Assembly: GCA_002173415.2 (NCBI GenBank)
Contig: NHNK02000007.1
Coordinates: 1 to 64,000 of the forward strand
Reading direction: 5' to 3'
Source: Marinomonas agarivorans
GTDB lineage: Bacteria; Pseudomonadota; Gammaproteobacteria; Pseudomonadales; Marinomonadaceae
DNA length: 64,000 bases
The notes under the pieces were generated by a model. It saw only the letters and a program-made list of their open reading frames with translations. It was not told where the DNA came from and ran no database searches. A program made the position numbers and the translations under genes. Shown piece by piece: positions 26,592-36,992 of this stretch. Numbering within the stretch: position 1 is the stretch's first letter; every line of letters begins with the position of its first letter.

Positions 26592-27035
26592 CTAAAGACC
26601 AACACCACGTGCCATCAAAACAGCCAGTAAAGGCAAAGTAAGCACAAGAACTAACTCAAGGCGCTTAATAACAAGAATATAGTGGGGAATAGCGAGACTT
26701 TCTACCTGCTCTGTTTTAACTAATGCACGGCGACGAAGAAAAAATGCGGTCGGTACAACAGATAAAATGGCCATACTGACGAAAATAATTAACTTAATCT
26801 GAAAAAGCATATTCGTTGAATAAAAGCTTTTCGGTTTTCCTACCGTTAGCCACAACAAACAACCAGCAACAAAAATCACAATGGCACTCAGTCCATAAAG
26901 CGCATCCATTGCGACCAATTTTTTGAATATGCTAGTCGATACGTCTCGGGCCAGTAACATGTTTTGTACAACTAATGCAGAACATAACAACATAATGCCA
27001 ATGAAATGCAGGTAACGTACCAATAAATCATCCAC
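26592..27035 (-). CDS. DUF2214 family integral membrane protein
   Basis: 147 residues with four hydrophobic helices (about 7-25, 42-65, 78-100, 122-143) and the family-like RYLHFIGIMLLCSALVVQ opening and KRLELVLVLTLPLLAVLMARG ending. AGGAG precedes the ATG. Function of the family is unknown; it is an inner-membrane protein. Confidence 0.7.
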   Translation of the reverse strand: MDDLLVRYLHFIGIMLLCSALVVQNMLLARDVSTSIFKKLVAMDALYGLSAIVIFVAGCLLWLTVGKPKSFYSTNMLFQIKLIIFVSMAILSVVPTAFFLRRRALVKTEQVESLAIPHYILVIKRLELVLVLTLPLLAVLMARGVGL

Positions 27036-27087
27036 TTTTTTCTCCTCTTTTGTTGCAGTAAAAAGTTGCTGTAAAAAGCCATTATCT

Positions 27088-27459
27088 TTATATCATAAAG
27101 GGTAAGACTGAAAGCCCCAAGACAAATGCTATAGCGATCATAGCAAAACCACTTTCAACTGGATTCTGTTTTGCATGCGATATTATGCCTAACAATGCAT
27201 TCAAGGAAGCATCTAGGAAAACATCTAAGAAAGGAGCATCCTGCGATCTATTTTTCACACGCCCAGCTTGATCTTGCTCAATTAAGCGTCGAGCAGTTGC
27301 ATAGTCTTGGTTATGACGCACCCAAATCGCTGCTAGCGATATTTGCCAGCGTCCGGCACTGGTTTCGTAAAATTCTATCTCGTTTTCCGTGAGTAAGGTC
27401 CGAATGTCATCAGCTTCCTCATCGGGCACATTTTTTAATAAGAAGACCAGTTTTGCCAC
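27088..27459 (-). CDS. DUF6164-like small membrane protein
   Basis: About 123 residues from a GTG at 27459 (VAKLVFLLKNVPDEEADDIR), supported by GGAAGG upstream; an ATG at 27510 is possible. The N-terminal half resembles a small ferredoxin-like fold that reads LLTENEIEFYET. One membrane helix (about 100-120) ends the chain. Function unknown. Confidence 0.65.
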   Translation of the reverse strand: MAKLVFLLKNVPDEEADDIRTLLTENEIEFYETSAGRWQISLAAIWVRHNQDYATARRLIEQDQAGRVKNRSQDAPFLDVFLDASLNALLGIISHAKQNPVESGFAMIAIAFVLGLSVLPFMI

Positions 27460-27610
27460 TATTCTATTTTCCTTCCTTAACACTGTGAGTAAACATATTA
27501 GATTTGTCACGGCACCTTAAAGCAAGCATGCTATCGTTAAAATACTCATGAATACGTTTAATTGAGTAAACTTGCTCATGTCGTCTTCGAATAAAGGTTG
27601 GAGAAACATC

Positions 27611-27982
27611 ATGTCAAACCACGAAAAAGTTAATTATATAGAATTACCTGCTCGAGATCTTACTGCCACAAAAACGTTTTTCACTAAATTATTTGATTGG
27701 CATTTCACGGATTATGGCCCTGAATATACCGCTTTTTCAAATTCGGGAATTGAGGGCGGTTTTTTTAAATCAGACCTCACCTCTGTCACTCAAAAAGGCA
27801 GTGCATTAATCGTGTTGTACAGTGACGATTTAGAAGCAACACTAGCTAAAATAGAAGCCTTCCCAACAACCAGTATCTGCCAACCTATTTTTCATTTTCC
27901 AGGTGGTCGCCGTTTTCATTTCTTAGACCCTAATGGCAATGAGTTTGCGGTTTGGTCAGATGTAGGGATTGAAGTCGCCTAA
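27611..27982 (+). CDS. Glyoxalase/bleomycin-resistance (VOC) family protein
   Basis: 123 residues from the ATG at 27611, with GGAG ahead. Two beta-alpha-beta-beta-beta modules are visible: NYIELPARDLTATKTFFTKLFDW at the start, and FHFPGGRRFHFLDPNGNEFAVW at the end. VOC proteins bind metals and act as isomerases, dioxygenases or drug-binding proteins. The specific role is unknown. DPNGNEFAVW is the usual C-terminal motif. Confidence 0.85.
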   Translation: MSNHEKVNYIELPARDLTATKTFFTKLFDWHFTDYGPEYTAFSNSGIEGGFFKSDLTSVTQKGSALIVLYSDDLEATLAKIEAFPTTSICQPIFHFPGGRRFHFLDPNGNEFAVWSDVGIEVA

Positions 27983-28096
27983 CAGACTCATCGCGCCAGA
28001 CTGTCATCTTTTTGTCACAGTTGAAGGTTAGCCTGTAATGAAAATGACAAATTATTGCAAAAGCAATAATCGGTTTGCGTCTGCGGAGAAGGTAAC

Positions 28097-29854
28097 GTGA
28101 TTCAAGTTGAAAAGCTGCTAGAAGAAAAAACACCCAATTTTATGGCAAAGATGCCGATCATTAAGCGCCCTGCCATTAGTTTGCTAAAACGTCTCTTACA
28201 TGAAAGTGAAGTAAACCATTTTTTAGAGCTCCATAGAGAAGAAACTGGTTTTGATTTTATTGATAAGGTGTTGAATCACTTTAATTTTGCCTATCAAGCC
28301 AGCCAGCTAGACCGACGTAATATTCCCGCCGCAGGGCGAGTCATGATTATTGCTAATCATCCTCTAGGGGCATTGGACGGCTTGGCATTACTGCGACTGG
28401 TGGGGGAAATTCGCCCTGATGTAAAAATCATCGCCAATGACATGCTCGCTGAATTCGACGCCTTACGTGACCTAGTATTACCGGTCGACAACCTAACGGC
28501 GAAAACAGGCAGACAACAGCTAAAAGCCATCCTAGATTGTCTCCATGAAGAATCTGCGGTGATTATTTTCCCTGCTGGTGAAGTTTCACGTATTTCGCCA
28601 AGTGGTGTAAAAGATCAAAAATGGAGTCAAAGTTATTTAAAACTCGCGCAAAAAACCAACAGTCCTTTATTGCCTGTTTATATCAGTGGTCGTAACTCTG
28701 TTCTTTTTTATACCAGCTCGGTTATTTACCGCCCCCTTTCGACCATTCAGTTAGCAAACGAGATGTTTCGTCAACGGAATCGCCGTATTGGCATTCAAAT
28801 TGGCCAACCCATTCCCATTCAGGAAGTGGCAAAACTTCCTTTGAGTGACAAAGAAAAAAACAAGCTCGTAAAACGCCACCTCTACCGTATTGCTAAAAAT
28901 AAAAAACCCTTACTTAAAACCGAAAAGACCGTGGCTCACCCACAGAATAGACAGTTGATTAAACAGGAGTTAAATCAATCTGAACTATTGGGAGAAAGCA
29001 AAGATGGCAAGTTAATTTATCTGTTTGACTATCACAAAAGTAGTCAAAGCAGTGACCAAAATAATGGGCAAAGAAGTAGTGCTCAATCCGCTACCATGCA
29101 AGAGATTGGACGCTTGCGTGAAATTGCTTTCCGTCAGGTTGGTGAAGGGACAGGCGAAGACATTGATTTAGACAAATTCGATCATTTTTACCGTCATCTT
29201 GTGTTGTGGGATGATGAAGAACTGGAAATTGTTGGCGCTTACCGAATTGGTGAGGCCTCAAAATTATCGAGCTCACACAGTCTTTATAGCAAAGAGTTAT
29301 TTAACTACAGCAAAGAGATGCAACCCTATTTTGACAAAGGTATTGAATTAGGGCGTAGTTTTGTACAACCCAAATACTGGGGTAAGCGCAGTTTGGATTA
29401 TCTATGGTATGGCATAGGTGCCTACTTAAATAAACACCCAGACATTCGTTATTTATTTGGCCCAGTGAGCCTTAGCAATAATTATGCGCCATTAGCAAAA
29501 GACTTGATTGTGTCCTTCTATCAATTGCACTTTCCGGATAAAGATCAGCTAGGTAAGTCTTTTACGCCATATCAAATCACTCCTGAGAACAAAGCATTAA
29601 TTCGCAATCTTTTCAAAGGAGAGAGCTACGAAGAGGATTTCCGTGAGTTAAAAACACAACTCAGTTACCTAAATGCTTCTGTCCCCACACTCTATAAGCA
29701 ATACAGTGAGCTGTGTGAAGCCGGAGGGGTACGCTTCCTTGATTTTGGGGTTGATGCGGACTTTGGCTATTGTATCGATGGCTTGGTTTTAGTGGACCTT
29801 GAGAAGGTAAAAGCCAGTAAGAATGCTCGCTATCGTGGTAGCAAAACTGACTAA
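28097..29854 (+). CDS. olsF: Bifunctional acyltransferase, ornithine-lipid synthase OlsF-like
   Basis: 585 residues from a GTG start with GAAGG upstream. The N-terminal half is a PlsC-type O-acyltransferase whose catalytic motif reads NHPLGALD (H88, D94: five residues between, as in this subfamily, rather than four), with FPAGEVSR near 168. A linker rich in Gln/Ser (about 300-335) leads to an OlsB-like GNAT domain (LREIAFRQVGEGTG, then VGAYRIGEAS and ELGRSFVQPKYWGKRSL). OlsF acylates ornithine on nitrogen and then oxygen, giving ornithine lipids, phosphorus-free membrane lipids. Amine specificity is not proven. Confidence 0.78.
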   Translation: MIQVEKLLEEKTPNFMAKMPIIKRPAISLLKRLLHESEVNHFLELHREETGFDFIDKVLNHFNFAYQASQLDRRNIPAAGRVMIIANHPLGALDGLALLRLVGEIRPDVKIIANDMLAEFDALRDLVLPVDNLTAKTGRQQLKAILDCLHEESAVIIFPAGEVSRISPSGVKDQKWSQSYLKLAQKTNSPLLPVYISGRNSVLFYTSSVIYRPLSTIQLANEMFRQRNRRIGIQIGQPIPIQEVAKLPLSDKEKNKLVKRHLYRIAKNKKPLLKTEKTVAHPQNRQLIKQELNQSELLGESKDGKLIYLFDYHKSSQSSDQNNGQRSSAQSATMQEIGRLREIAFRQVGEGTGEDIDLDKFDHFYRHLVLWDDEELEIVGAYRIGEASKLSSSHSLYSKELFNYSKEMQPYFDKGIELGRSFVQPKYWGKRSLDYLWYGIGAYLNKHPDIRYLFGPVSLSNNYAPLAKDLIVSFYQLHFPDKDQLGKSFTPYQITPENKALIRNLFKGESYEEDFRELKTQLSYLNASVPTLYKQYSELCEAGGVRFLDFGVDADFGYCIDGLVLVDLEKVKASKNARYRGSKTD

Positions 29855-30216
29855 TATCTTCTCTATTTTTTTGTGCTGCGAGGCCGTATGTCATATCGAC
29901 TAAGCGTCTCGCAGAGTTTCTATTATGGTGTATTTCCTGCGGCGTATTTCCTGTGGCGTATTTCCTGTGGCTTATAGTCTCTGTGATTCATAAACAGATT
30001 CGTGACCTAGCAAGAAAAAGCCTTCAATTTTTCACATCTCAACTAAAATACAGCCGTACTAATGTCACAAAAAAATGTACAATGCAGCGATAAAATGTCA
30101 GTCGCTATGCACACATTTGCATCGGCTATAACGAGAAACCAAGCAAAGCAACACAACGCCTACATAGCCCTTGATAACTTTATAGCAAGGGCACTTTGAT
30201 CATAGAGAGAGACCAT
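29855..30216 (+). other. Intergenic region before betB with a 3 x 14-bp tandem repeat
   Basis: Three contiguous 14-bp units GG(T/C)GTATTTCCTG(C/T) occupy 29927-29968, then a partial copy. No gene is supported. The segment 30050-30210 should hold the betB promoter; no BetI-type operator could be defined by eye. Confidence 0.55.
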
Positions 30217-31674
30217 ATGACAGCAAAGCAGCAGTACATCCATGGCAAATACATTGCCTCTACCAGTGGTGAAACATTTGCCACTACCAACCCAGCTACT
30301 GGCGACATTATCGCTCATGTTGAACTGGCACTGGCAACGGAATTAGAACATGCTGTCGCGTCCGCCAAAGAAGGCCAAAAAGTTTGGGCAGCCATGAGTG
30401 CTATCGAACGTGGCCGCATTCTTAAAAAGGCCGCCGACTTACTGCGAGAAAACAATGATGAGCTCGCCCATTTAGAAGTACTCGATACTGGCAAGCCAAT
30501 ACAGGAAGCAAACTGTGTTGACATCATGACCGGTGCAGATGTTATTGAGTACTACGCAGGTCTAACCGATAAACTGCAAGGCGAATATCAGGATCTAGGT
30601 GCTGGTAATTTTTTCTACACTCGCCGTGAGCCACTGGGCGTTTGTGCTGGTATCGGCGCGTGGAACTACCCTATTCAAATCGCCTGTTGGAAATCCGCTC
30701 CTGCCTTGGCCGCAGGCAATGCCATGATTTTCAAACCATCAGAAGAAACCCCGTTAACTGCCCTAAAACTGGCAGAAATATACACTCAAGCAGGTCTACC
30801 AGATGGGGTTTTCAATGTTATTCAAGGCGATGCTAGAACAGGTCAACTCATTACCGCTCACCCTGATATCGCCAAAGTGTCTTTTACTGGCGAATGCGGT
30901 ACAGGCAAAAAAGTCATGGCCGCCTCGGCCCAAAGTTTGAAACAAGTCACTATGGAATTGGGGGGCAAATCGCCTCTGATTATTTTCCCTGACATGCCAA
31001 TCGATCAAGCCGTCTCTGGCGCCATGCTAGCTAATTTCTACACCCAAGGCGAAGTCTGCACTAATGGCACACGCGTATTTGTACATGAAGACATCATGCC
31101 AGCGTTCCAAAAAGAACTAAAAGAACGTACAGAAAAAATGATTGTTGGCGACCCTCAGGACCTTAATACCCAAGTTGGCGCCCTGATTTCGAAGGATCAT
31201 ATGCAAAAAGTATTAGGTTATATCGACAGTGCGAAAAAAGCAGGCGCCACACTGTTATGTGGTGGACATCAAGTAACAGACAACGGCCTAGATAAAGGCG
31301 CTTTTGTCGCGCCAACGGTTTTTGTTGATTGCACTGACGACATGCCACAAGTACAAGAAGAAATTTTTGGCCCTGTTATGTCAGTGCTCTCCTTTACCGA
31401 TGAAGACGAGGTTATCGAGCGCGCCAACAATACCAAATACGGTCTTGCTGCTGGGGTTTTCACTAAAGATTTTAGCCGTGCCCATCGCGTTATTGCGCAA
31501 TTAGAAGCCGGTATTTGCTGGATCAATAACTGGGGGGCCTCTCCTGCTGAGATGCCAGTAGGTGGCTACAAAGAATCAGGCATTGGCCGCGAAAATGGCA
31601 TCGAAACCCTACATCACTATACTCAAACCAAAAGTGTATTTGTGGAACTGGGCGACATTCCAGCGCCTTACTAA
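30217..31674 (+). CDS. betB: Betaine-aldehyde dehydrogenase
   Basis: 485 residues from the ATG at 30217 ([13 protein letters not shown]), with GAGAGA upstream. An aldehyde dehydrogenase with the catalytic Cys281 ([11 protein letters not shown]), general base Glu247 (MELGGKSP) and NAD-site lysine in IFKPSEETP. The [16 protein letters not shown] ending is typical of BetB. It oxidises betaine aldehyde to glycine betaine, the osmoprotectant. BetA follows after 27 bp. The regulator betI and transporter betT are not nearby. Confidence 0.95.
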   Translation: MTAKQQYIHGKYIASTSGETFATTNPATGDIIAHVELALATELEHAVASAKEGQKVWAAMSAIERGRILKKAADLLRENNDELAHLEVLDTGKPIQEANCVDIMTGADVIEYYAGLTDKLQGEYQDLGAGNFFYTRREPLGVCAGIGAWNYPIQIACWKSAPALAAGNAMIFKPSEETPLTALKLAEIYTQAGLPDGVFNVIQGDARTGQLITAHPDIAKVSFTGECGTGKKVMAASAQSLKQVTMELGGKSPLIIFPDMPIDQAVSGAMLANFYTQGEVCTNGTRVFVHEDIMPAFQKELKERTEKMIVGDPQDLNTQVGALISKDHMQKVLGYIDSAKKAGATLLCGGHQVTDNGLDKGAFVAPTVFVDCTDDMPQVQEEIFGPVMSVLSFTDEDEVIERANNTKYGLAAGVFTKDFSRAHRVIAQLEAGICWINNWGASPAEMPVGGYKESGIGRENGIETLHHYTQTKSVFVELGDIPAPY

Positions 31675-31701
31675 TTGTGTAGAACAGATAACGAGATTTT
31701 T

Positions 31702-33375
31702 ATGGCAAAGAAAACAGAACAGTTTGATTACATCATAGTTGGTGCAGGTTCCGCTGGCTGTGTGTTGGCTGATCGTTTAACCGAATCTGGCCAATATAAG
31801 GTGCTATTGTTAGAAGCAGGCGGATCAGATAAAAGCATTTTCATTCAAATGCCAACCGCACTCTCCTACCCAATGAACACAGAGAAATACGCTTGGCAAT
31901 TCCATACCGACCAAGAACCCCATGTGGATAACCGCGAAATGCATTGCCCACGCGGTAAGGTTCTAGGTGGCGGTTCATCCATTAATGGTATGGTCTATGT
32001 TCGTGGCCACGCCCATGATTTTGATGAGTGGCAAGAACATGGAGCCGAAGGCTGGGGTTATCAATACTGCTTACCTTACTTCAAAAAAGCAGAAACTTGG
32101 GTTAAAGGCGCAGACACCTATCGAGGTGGTAACGGCCCTGTGGGTACCAACAACGGCAATAACATGAGCCTTAACCCACTTTATCAAGCCTTTATTGATT
32201 CAGGTGTGCAAGCAGGTTACGGCTATACAGACGATTATAATGGCTACCGCCAAGAAGGCTTTGGCCCCATGCACATGACGGTCAAGGATGGCGTGCGAGC
32301 CTCGACCTCAAATGCGTATTTGCGCCGCGCCTTAAAACGCCCAAATCTGACATTACGTAAAGGCGTACTCACCCATAAGGTGCTTTTTGACGAGAACCAA
32401 AAAGCAACAGGGGTGCAATATGAAAAAGGTGGCTCAGTCACACAGGTCAGCGCACATCAGGAAGTGATTCTCTCTGCTGGTTCCATCGGTTCACCACAAT
32501 TGCTGCAATTATCTGGTATTGGTCCAAAAGACGTCTTGGAACAAGCAAATGTGCCTCTAATACATGAATTGCCTGGTGTGGGTGAAAACCTACAAGATCA
32601 CCTTGAAGTATATTTTCAGTACGAGTGCAAGCAACCTGTTTCATTAAACAGCAAATTAGGCTTATTCAGCAAAGGATTAATTGGCACACGCTGGATTCTA
32701 TTTAAAAACGGTTTAGGGGCAACCAACCACTTTGAGTCCTGCGCCTTCATTCGTTCGCGTGCGGGTCTGCAATGGCCTAATATCCAATACCATTTCTTGC
32801 CTGCGGCTATGCGCTATGACGGCCAAGCAGCATTTGATGGCCACGGTTTCCAAGTTCATGTTGGACCCAACAAACCAGAAAGTCGCGGGAAAGTGTGGAT
32901 TGAATCGTCAGATCCTAAAGCCAAACCTCGTATCATCTTCAACTACCTCAGCACAGAGCAAGACAAACAAGATTGGCGTGATTGTATTCGCTTAACCCGC
33001 GAAATCCTTCAGCAAACCGCACTGGATGATTACCGTGGCGATGAAATTCAACCAGGTCTTGACATACAAAGTGATGAGGAAATCGATGCTTGGGTCAGAC
33101 AAAACGTCGAAAGTGCCTATCATCCATCTTGTAGCTGCAAAATGGGCGCGGATGACGACCCAATGGCGGTACTTGATAGCCAATGTCAGGTACGAGGCGT
33201 ACAAGGCTTGCGTGTCGTGGACTCATCCATCTTCCCAACCATCACCAATGGCAATTTAAATGCGCCCTCGATTATGGTGGCCGAAAAAGCCGCGGACATG
33301 ATTCTAGGGAAAGAAGCAATGGTTGAAGAAGCGCCTGTTTGGGTGCATCCTGAATGGCAAACCAAGCAACGTTAA
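31702..33375 (+). CDS. betA: Choline dehydrogenase
   Basis: 557 residues from the ATG at 31702. A GMC-family flavoprotein: FAD-binding GAGSAG at 14-19, [15 protein letters not shown] in the second signature, and the active-site histidine in [14 protein letters not shown]. It oxidises choline to betaine aldehyde at the inner membrane. Its operon partner BetB completes the pathway to glycine betaine. Strong conservation with the BetA family is visible throughout. Confidence 0.95.
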   Translation: MAKKTEQFDYIIVGAGSAGCVLADRLTESGQYKVLLLEAGGSDKSIFIQMPTALSYPMNTEKYAWQFHTDQEPHVDNREMHCPRGKVLGGGSSINGMVYVRGHAHDFDEWQEHGAEGWGYQYCLPYFKKAETWVKGADTYRGGNGPVGTNNGNNMSLNPLYQAFIDSGVQAGYGYTDDYNGYRQEGFGPMHMTVKDGVRASTSNAYLRRALKRPNLTLRKGVLTHKVLFDENQKATGVQYEKGGSVTQVSAHQEVILSAGSIGSPQLLQLSGIGPKDVLEQANVPLIHELPGVGENLQDHLEVYFQYECKQPVSLNSKLGLFSKGLIGTRWILFKNGLGATNHFESCAFIRSRAGLQWPNIQYHFLPAAMRYDGQAAFDGHGFQVHVGPNKPESRGKVWIESSDPKAKPRIIFNYLSTEQDKQDWRDCIRLTREILQQTALDDYRGDEIQPGLDIQSDEEIDAWVRQNVESAYHPSCSCKMGADDDPMAVLDSQCQVRGVQGLRVVDSSIFPTITNGNLNAPSIMVAEKAADMILGKEAMVEEAPVWVHPEWQTKQR

Positions 33376-33412
33376 TAAACGAATCTCTCGCCTTCGCCTC
33401 CGCCTTCAACTT

Positions 33413-33457
33413 AGCAACTGGAGCAACTGGAGCAACTGGAGCAACTGGAGCAACTGG
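33413..33457 (+). repeat. Five perfect 9-bp tandem repeats after betA
   Basis: AGCAACTGG is repeated five times without mismatch, 38 bp after the betA stop and just before its terminator. An overlapping frame would read SNW triplets, but it lacks its own start context and is not called as a gene. Confidence 0.9.
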
Positions 33458-33476
33458 CGAGCAGTAAAGCAGAAAG

Positions 33477-33519
33477 AAAAGCGCCTGTATGATGCACCTT
33501 CATGCAGGCGCTTTTTATT
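33477..33519 (+). terminator. Terminator of the betBA operon
   Basis: 16-bp stem with one G-T pair (33477-33492 with 33500-33515) and a T-rich tail. Confidence 0.9.
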
Positions 33520-33635
33520 TTCACCGCCCTACTGCATCGTATTTTCTGTCTTATTTTCTGATAAGACCTAGGTTAATATGTCAGATACATAGCCAATAAT
33601 CTTGCCCAGCTCAAAAGCGGCACAATAGGATAACA

Positions 33636-34193
33636 ATGAAGTACATTATCATTTTGCTCTCTATAGTATGTTCTAGTTTGGCCTCGTCGTTTGAATTCGC
33701 ATGGCAATCTGACTTATCTACAAAAGAAAGTAAGACTATTGAAGATTATTTTAACTTGCTGCCTTCAAGGTTTATCAACTGTGAAGGGGCTCAATTTGGC
33801 CATTACGATAGTGCAGAGAAAAGAGCGAAAATCATTAAACATAAAGATTTAAAAAATGGTTTTCTTGAATTTAACAGAGGATCTCAGATCGTATTATTTA
33901 AAGACAGGATTAATAAAAAAGATATCATCGGCATTCAATCTGGCAAGTGCGGTTCGGGGTCAAATTGCCCAGCAATCAATGGATTTTATACCGTTGAAAA
34001 TAACCAATGGATTGAAATAAACCATGTTACTCCATTTAAGCAATCACTGACTGACGCATTTTATTCGGATGACATCTGCCCTTACTATGATTTGCCAAGG
34101 TATGGACTAAGAGTCAAATTAATCAATGAACTGTCTGAAAAATCATTTCGTGAAATGACGTGGAAAAAAGATAAATTTGTCTTTGATGAGTAA
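33636..34193 (+). CDS. Small secreted protein of unknown family
   Basis: 185 residues. A signal peptide (MKYIIILLSIVCSSLASS) is followed by a mature chain with four cysteines (in INCEGA, SGKCGSGSNCPA and DDICPYY), consistent with two disulfides in the periplasm. No domain recognised. More AT-rich than its neighbours. No strong Shine-Dalgarno is visible apart from AGGAT. It is unlinked to neighbours by operon structure. Confidence 0.55.
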   Translation: MKYIIILLSIVCSSLASSFEFAWQSDLSTKESKTIEDYFNLLPSRFINCEGAQFGHYDSAEKRAKIIKHKDLKNGFLEFNRGSQIVLFKDRINKKDIIGIQSGKCGSGSNCPAINGFYTVENNQWIEINHVTPFKQSLTDAFYSDDICPYYDLPRYGLRVKLINELSEKSFREMTWKKDKFVFDE

Positions 34194-34351
34194 CCAAAAT
34201 AAAGTCTAGGGTTGAACTCTATCGACCTTTAACCTGCGAAAAGTAAAAGGCGCTTTCATGCGCAGGAAATAAAGGGCGAAAATTCAAATAATAAGTACAC
34301 TCGCCGTTACAACAGCCTGGCACAAGACAATCGCTAAGTTACACGAGGTTA

Positions 34352-34951
34352 TTAAGCATACTCATGCAGTGGGTGTCCTGTTTGCCAACGACGAATCACA
34401 ATATAAATAGCAAAGCTCCAGTCTGTCAGCATCAGGAAGAAGGGATACATCAGGTTTTCCCATGTTGGATCAGGTACAGCAAACAGCATCAAAAAATAAC
34501 GCATACCAGCAAAACCATACGAAATCGGTGGCTCAGTTTCTGGCCTATGGAATGACTTTCTGATCGTCGGCCAGTAGGTTAATACATCAATAACAATAAT
34601 AATGCCCAGCGCAAGAAGTGGGTTCTGGGTCGCATGCCAAACAGGGATCGCACCGCAACAGCCAATTAAAGCCAACCAATCACTTTTCTTGTAATCTCGC
34701 TCACCAATAAAAAACGCCAGTAAAGCGATAAACAAACAACTAATAGCGACAAAGGCCAATGCCCAGGCAGAAGGTCCGCCTTTTAATTCAAATTGCGCTA
34801 ACGCCCCGACTCCGGTTACGGCTCCCCATAAAAACCACGAAAACGCATGCGGTTTGGTTTTGCCCTGATAAATTGTATAAAAATAAGTTCCATACCGAGC
34901 GGTTGCTAACACCACGGCACCCAAAGCAAATAAAAGATATTGATCAATCAA
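34352..34951 (-). CDS. Multi-pass membrane protein of unknown function
   Basis: 199 residues with about seven hydrophobic segments. KPHAFSWFLWGAVTGVGALAQ and a second DVLTYWPTIRKSF segment repeat a similar helix-turn pattern, reminiscent of PQ-loop/SWEET-like half-repeats, though the PQ itself is absent. It is probably an inner-membrane protein; no substrate can be proposed. Confidence 0.6.
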   Translation of the reverse strand: MIDQYLLFALGAVVLATARYGTYFYTIYQGKTKPHAFSWFLWGAVTGVGALAQFELKGGPSAWALAFVAISCLFIALLAFFIGERDYKKSDWLALIGCCGAIPVWHATQNPLLALGIIIVIDVLTYWPTIRKSFHRPETEPPISYGFAGMRYFLMLFAVPDPTWENLMYPFFLMLTDWSFAIYIVIRRWQTGHPLHEYA

Positions 34952-35275
34952 GCTATGCCCTCAAATGTCTTGTTTTCTGTCTTGTTGTCTAGCAAAGAAA
35001 CACAGCATACCACACCCTCATCATTGTCCTATTTTTTCATAACCCTATGTTTTAATTATGCAATAGCGATGCCTTGCTGTTTGCGAACTATTTAATTGTC
35101 GTTGTTTAATTCGCACTCTCGTGGTTATTAAGAGGAGCGCTTCTCTCTTTATAATCCTTTATCCTCACAATCCTTTATCCTCAAAATAAAGTTAAGTAGA
35201 ATCATTAAACACTTAATTTTTAAAAGGTTACTCATGAAAAACCTTTCGCTACTGCTATAAACTTGGAGTCTATCA
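34952..35275. other. Intergenic region with a 16-bp tandem duplication
   Basis: A 16-bp unit AATCCTTTATCCTCA(C/A) is present twice in tandem at 35153-35184, just before the DUF3592 gene. The rest of the gap shows no ORF with a ribosome site and no clear terminator. Confidence 0.5.
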
Positions 35276-35659
35276 ATGAATGCATATTTTTATTTTGCCA
35301 TTATCTTAGGAGTAGCACTCATCGCCAAAGCCATTTTTATGAACGACCTTGTTGGCGGGGCATTGGCCTTACTGGCTTTCTGGTTTGCTTACAACCTCTA
35401 TCAATCTAGGATGAATCATCACCCCAAAGTTAATCGTGATCGTTGCACCGAAGATTTCACTGGTACTATTACAGATATAACGTGGAGCAGCTTCCGTTTC
35501 AACACCGAAAAGACTTTCAATGTAACGGTAGAATACAAGGGCATCAGCAAAGTTTTTAAACAACTGCCTCCCAACTTTACTAGCCAGTTTAGCGTGGGTG
35601 ATACCATATCCGTGCAGGCTAACCCTGATAACACAAAAGAGTCATATCTTAACTATTAA
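35276..35659 (+). CDS. DUF3592-like membrane protein
   Basis: 127 residues: two short hydrophobic helices (3-21, 26-43) and a soluble beta-rich domain (60-125) with TGTITDITW and VGDTISVQANPDN, the pattern of DUF3592 proteins. Unknown function at the inner membrane. GGAG lies eight bases before the ATG. Confidence 0.6.
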   Translation: MNAYFYFAIILGVALIAKAIFMNDLVGGALALLAFWFAYNLYQSRMNHHPKVNRDRCTEDFTGTITDITWSSFRFNTEKTFNVTVEYKGISKVFKQLPPNFTSQFSVGDTISVQANPDNTKESYLNY

Positions 35660-35797
35660 ACTTAAACAAACTTAGCTATTAAACCATTGCTAAGAAGACA
35701 ATTTCTTAATAAAACAAAAGCTTAACAAGACAAGAACTTAATAAGACAGTCACTAATAAAAAAGCAACAGCATCTAAGAAAGGCGTAAGAACACATT

Positions 35798-36844
35798 ATG
35801 AATAGCAACATTAAGATCATTTTAGCCTTGTTCGCCGTAGCAGTAGCAGCATCGGTGGTTTACAACACGGTCAGTCAACAAAGCGGTGCTGTTACGGATT
35901 TTGTTGGTTCTCAACTCAATCAATCTGAGGCAGAAGCAGAACAGCAAACCTCACCTCTAACAGACAGCAAACAGCTCTTTTATTTTAATCATCCCCAAGA
36001 GCAACTCTGGGTGTTAAAAGATCCTACAATTGATAGCAACATTGTAGACATCAACATTTATAGCCCATCGACAGGTCAACTCATTAACAGCCTACAGCTT
36101 GACGGTTTTGATTGGTTTGATAGAGAAGTCGCGCTATGGGGCGACAAGCTGTGGGTCGTGAGCCCTAAAAACTCTTCTCTGGCCATTATTAATATCCATA
36201 ATTTAACGGTAGAACGCGATCCGAAGATCGTTAATACCCTTGTGCCAGAGTTGACAGACAAGGTCTTTGCCGTCACAGGGGCAAGCCCGTATGCGATCTC
36301 TGTGACTCTGGAAAGCGGTGAAACACGCACCGTGAACCCAATCTACCAAATTGCTGAAAAAGGCCAAATCGACTACAAAAGACGCGTCTCCGATGCCAAA
36401 GAGGCACAACGTAACTCCAATTCTGATTACAGCTTCACACTGGAAGGGAATGATAAAAGAAAGCAAGCCATCCTCGCCTCACCCTATCGAACAGTGAAGG
36501 GAAAAGTCGATGAAAGGGGACGTTTAGTGAAAGAGCGTGATGTGCTTGTTGAAGGCGAACATTATTTCTATAGCAGCATCCTCTTCCAAAATGCTGAATT
36601 TGCCATTATTCGCCATAAAGAAACACTCGATTATAACTCTAAAGCCTTACTGACACGTCTGAATAAAAAAGGCGAAACATGGACAGTTCCGTTACCAGAA
36701 GGAGCCAAAGGCAGAAGCTACGATAACTACGAGATATTCTCTGTCTCAGATGAGAAAATTGTGGTTGGCTACCAAAGTACCGTTAACCCGATCGTTTTTG
36801 CTGTCGATACTCAAACAGGTGCGAATATCTGGACGGTGAACTAG
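35798..36844 (+). CDS. Membrane-anchored protein with a beta-propeller-like domain
   Basis: 348 residues. One N-terminal helix (6-25) probably anchors the protein in the inner membrane. From about 55 on, repeated short strands with W and D (DWFDREVALWGDKLWVVSPKNSSLAIINI ... is split over two blades; the end reads VFAVDTQTGANIWTV) resemble PQQ/WD-type propeller blades. No enzyme motif. The spacer before it contains decayed CTTAA(T/C)AAGACA-like repeats (about 35700-35760). Confidence 0.5.
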   Translation: MNSNIKIILALFAVAVAASVVYNTVSQQSGAVTDFVGSQLNQSEAEAEQQTSPLTDSKQLFYFNHPQEQLWVLKDPTIDSNIVDINIYSPSTGQLINSLQLDGFDWFDREVALWGDKLWVVSPKNSSLAIINIHNLTVERDPKIVNTLVPELTDKVFAVTGASPYAISVTLESGETRTVNPIYQIAEKGQIDYKRRVSDAKEAQRNSNSDYSFTLEGNDKRKQAILASPYRTVKGKVDERGRLVKERDVLVEGEHYFYSSILFQNAEFAIIRHKETLDYNSKALLTRLNKKGETWTVPLPEGAKGRSYDNYEIFSVSDEKIVVGYQSTVNPIVFAVDTQTGANIWTVN

Positions 36845-36992
36845 GCTATCAACTAAGTTATAGGATTTTGGGATCAGATCAAGAAACTAGAGATAGTTGT
36901 AGTCTCGCAACCAGACATTACACCAGTTATAACAGCTCACTGCTAAGATATGAAAGAATAGTTTTTGATTTGCCACCAAATGCCCCAAATAT

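Noticed and set aside
29927-29968. CRISPR-like repeat cluster
   Set aside because: Units are contiguous 14-mers without spacers, so this is a tandem repeat, not an array.
33323-33571. Open frame with five SNW tripeptide repeats after betA
   Set aside because: It is an alternate frame of the betA end running through the 9-bp tandem repeat and into the terminator; no ribosome site of its own.
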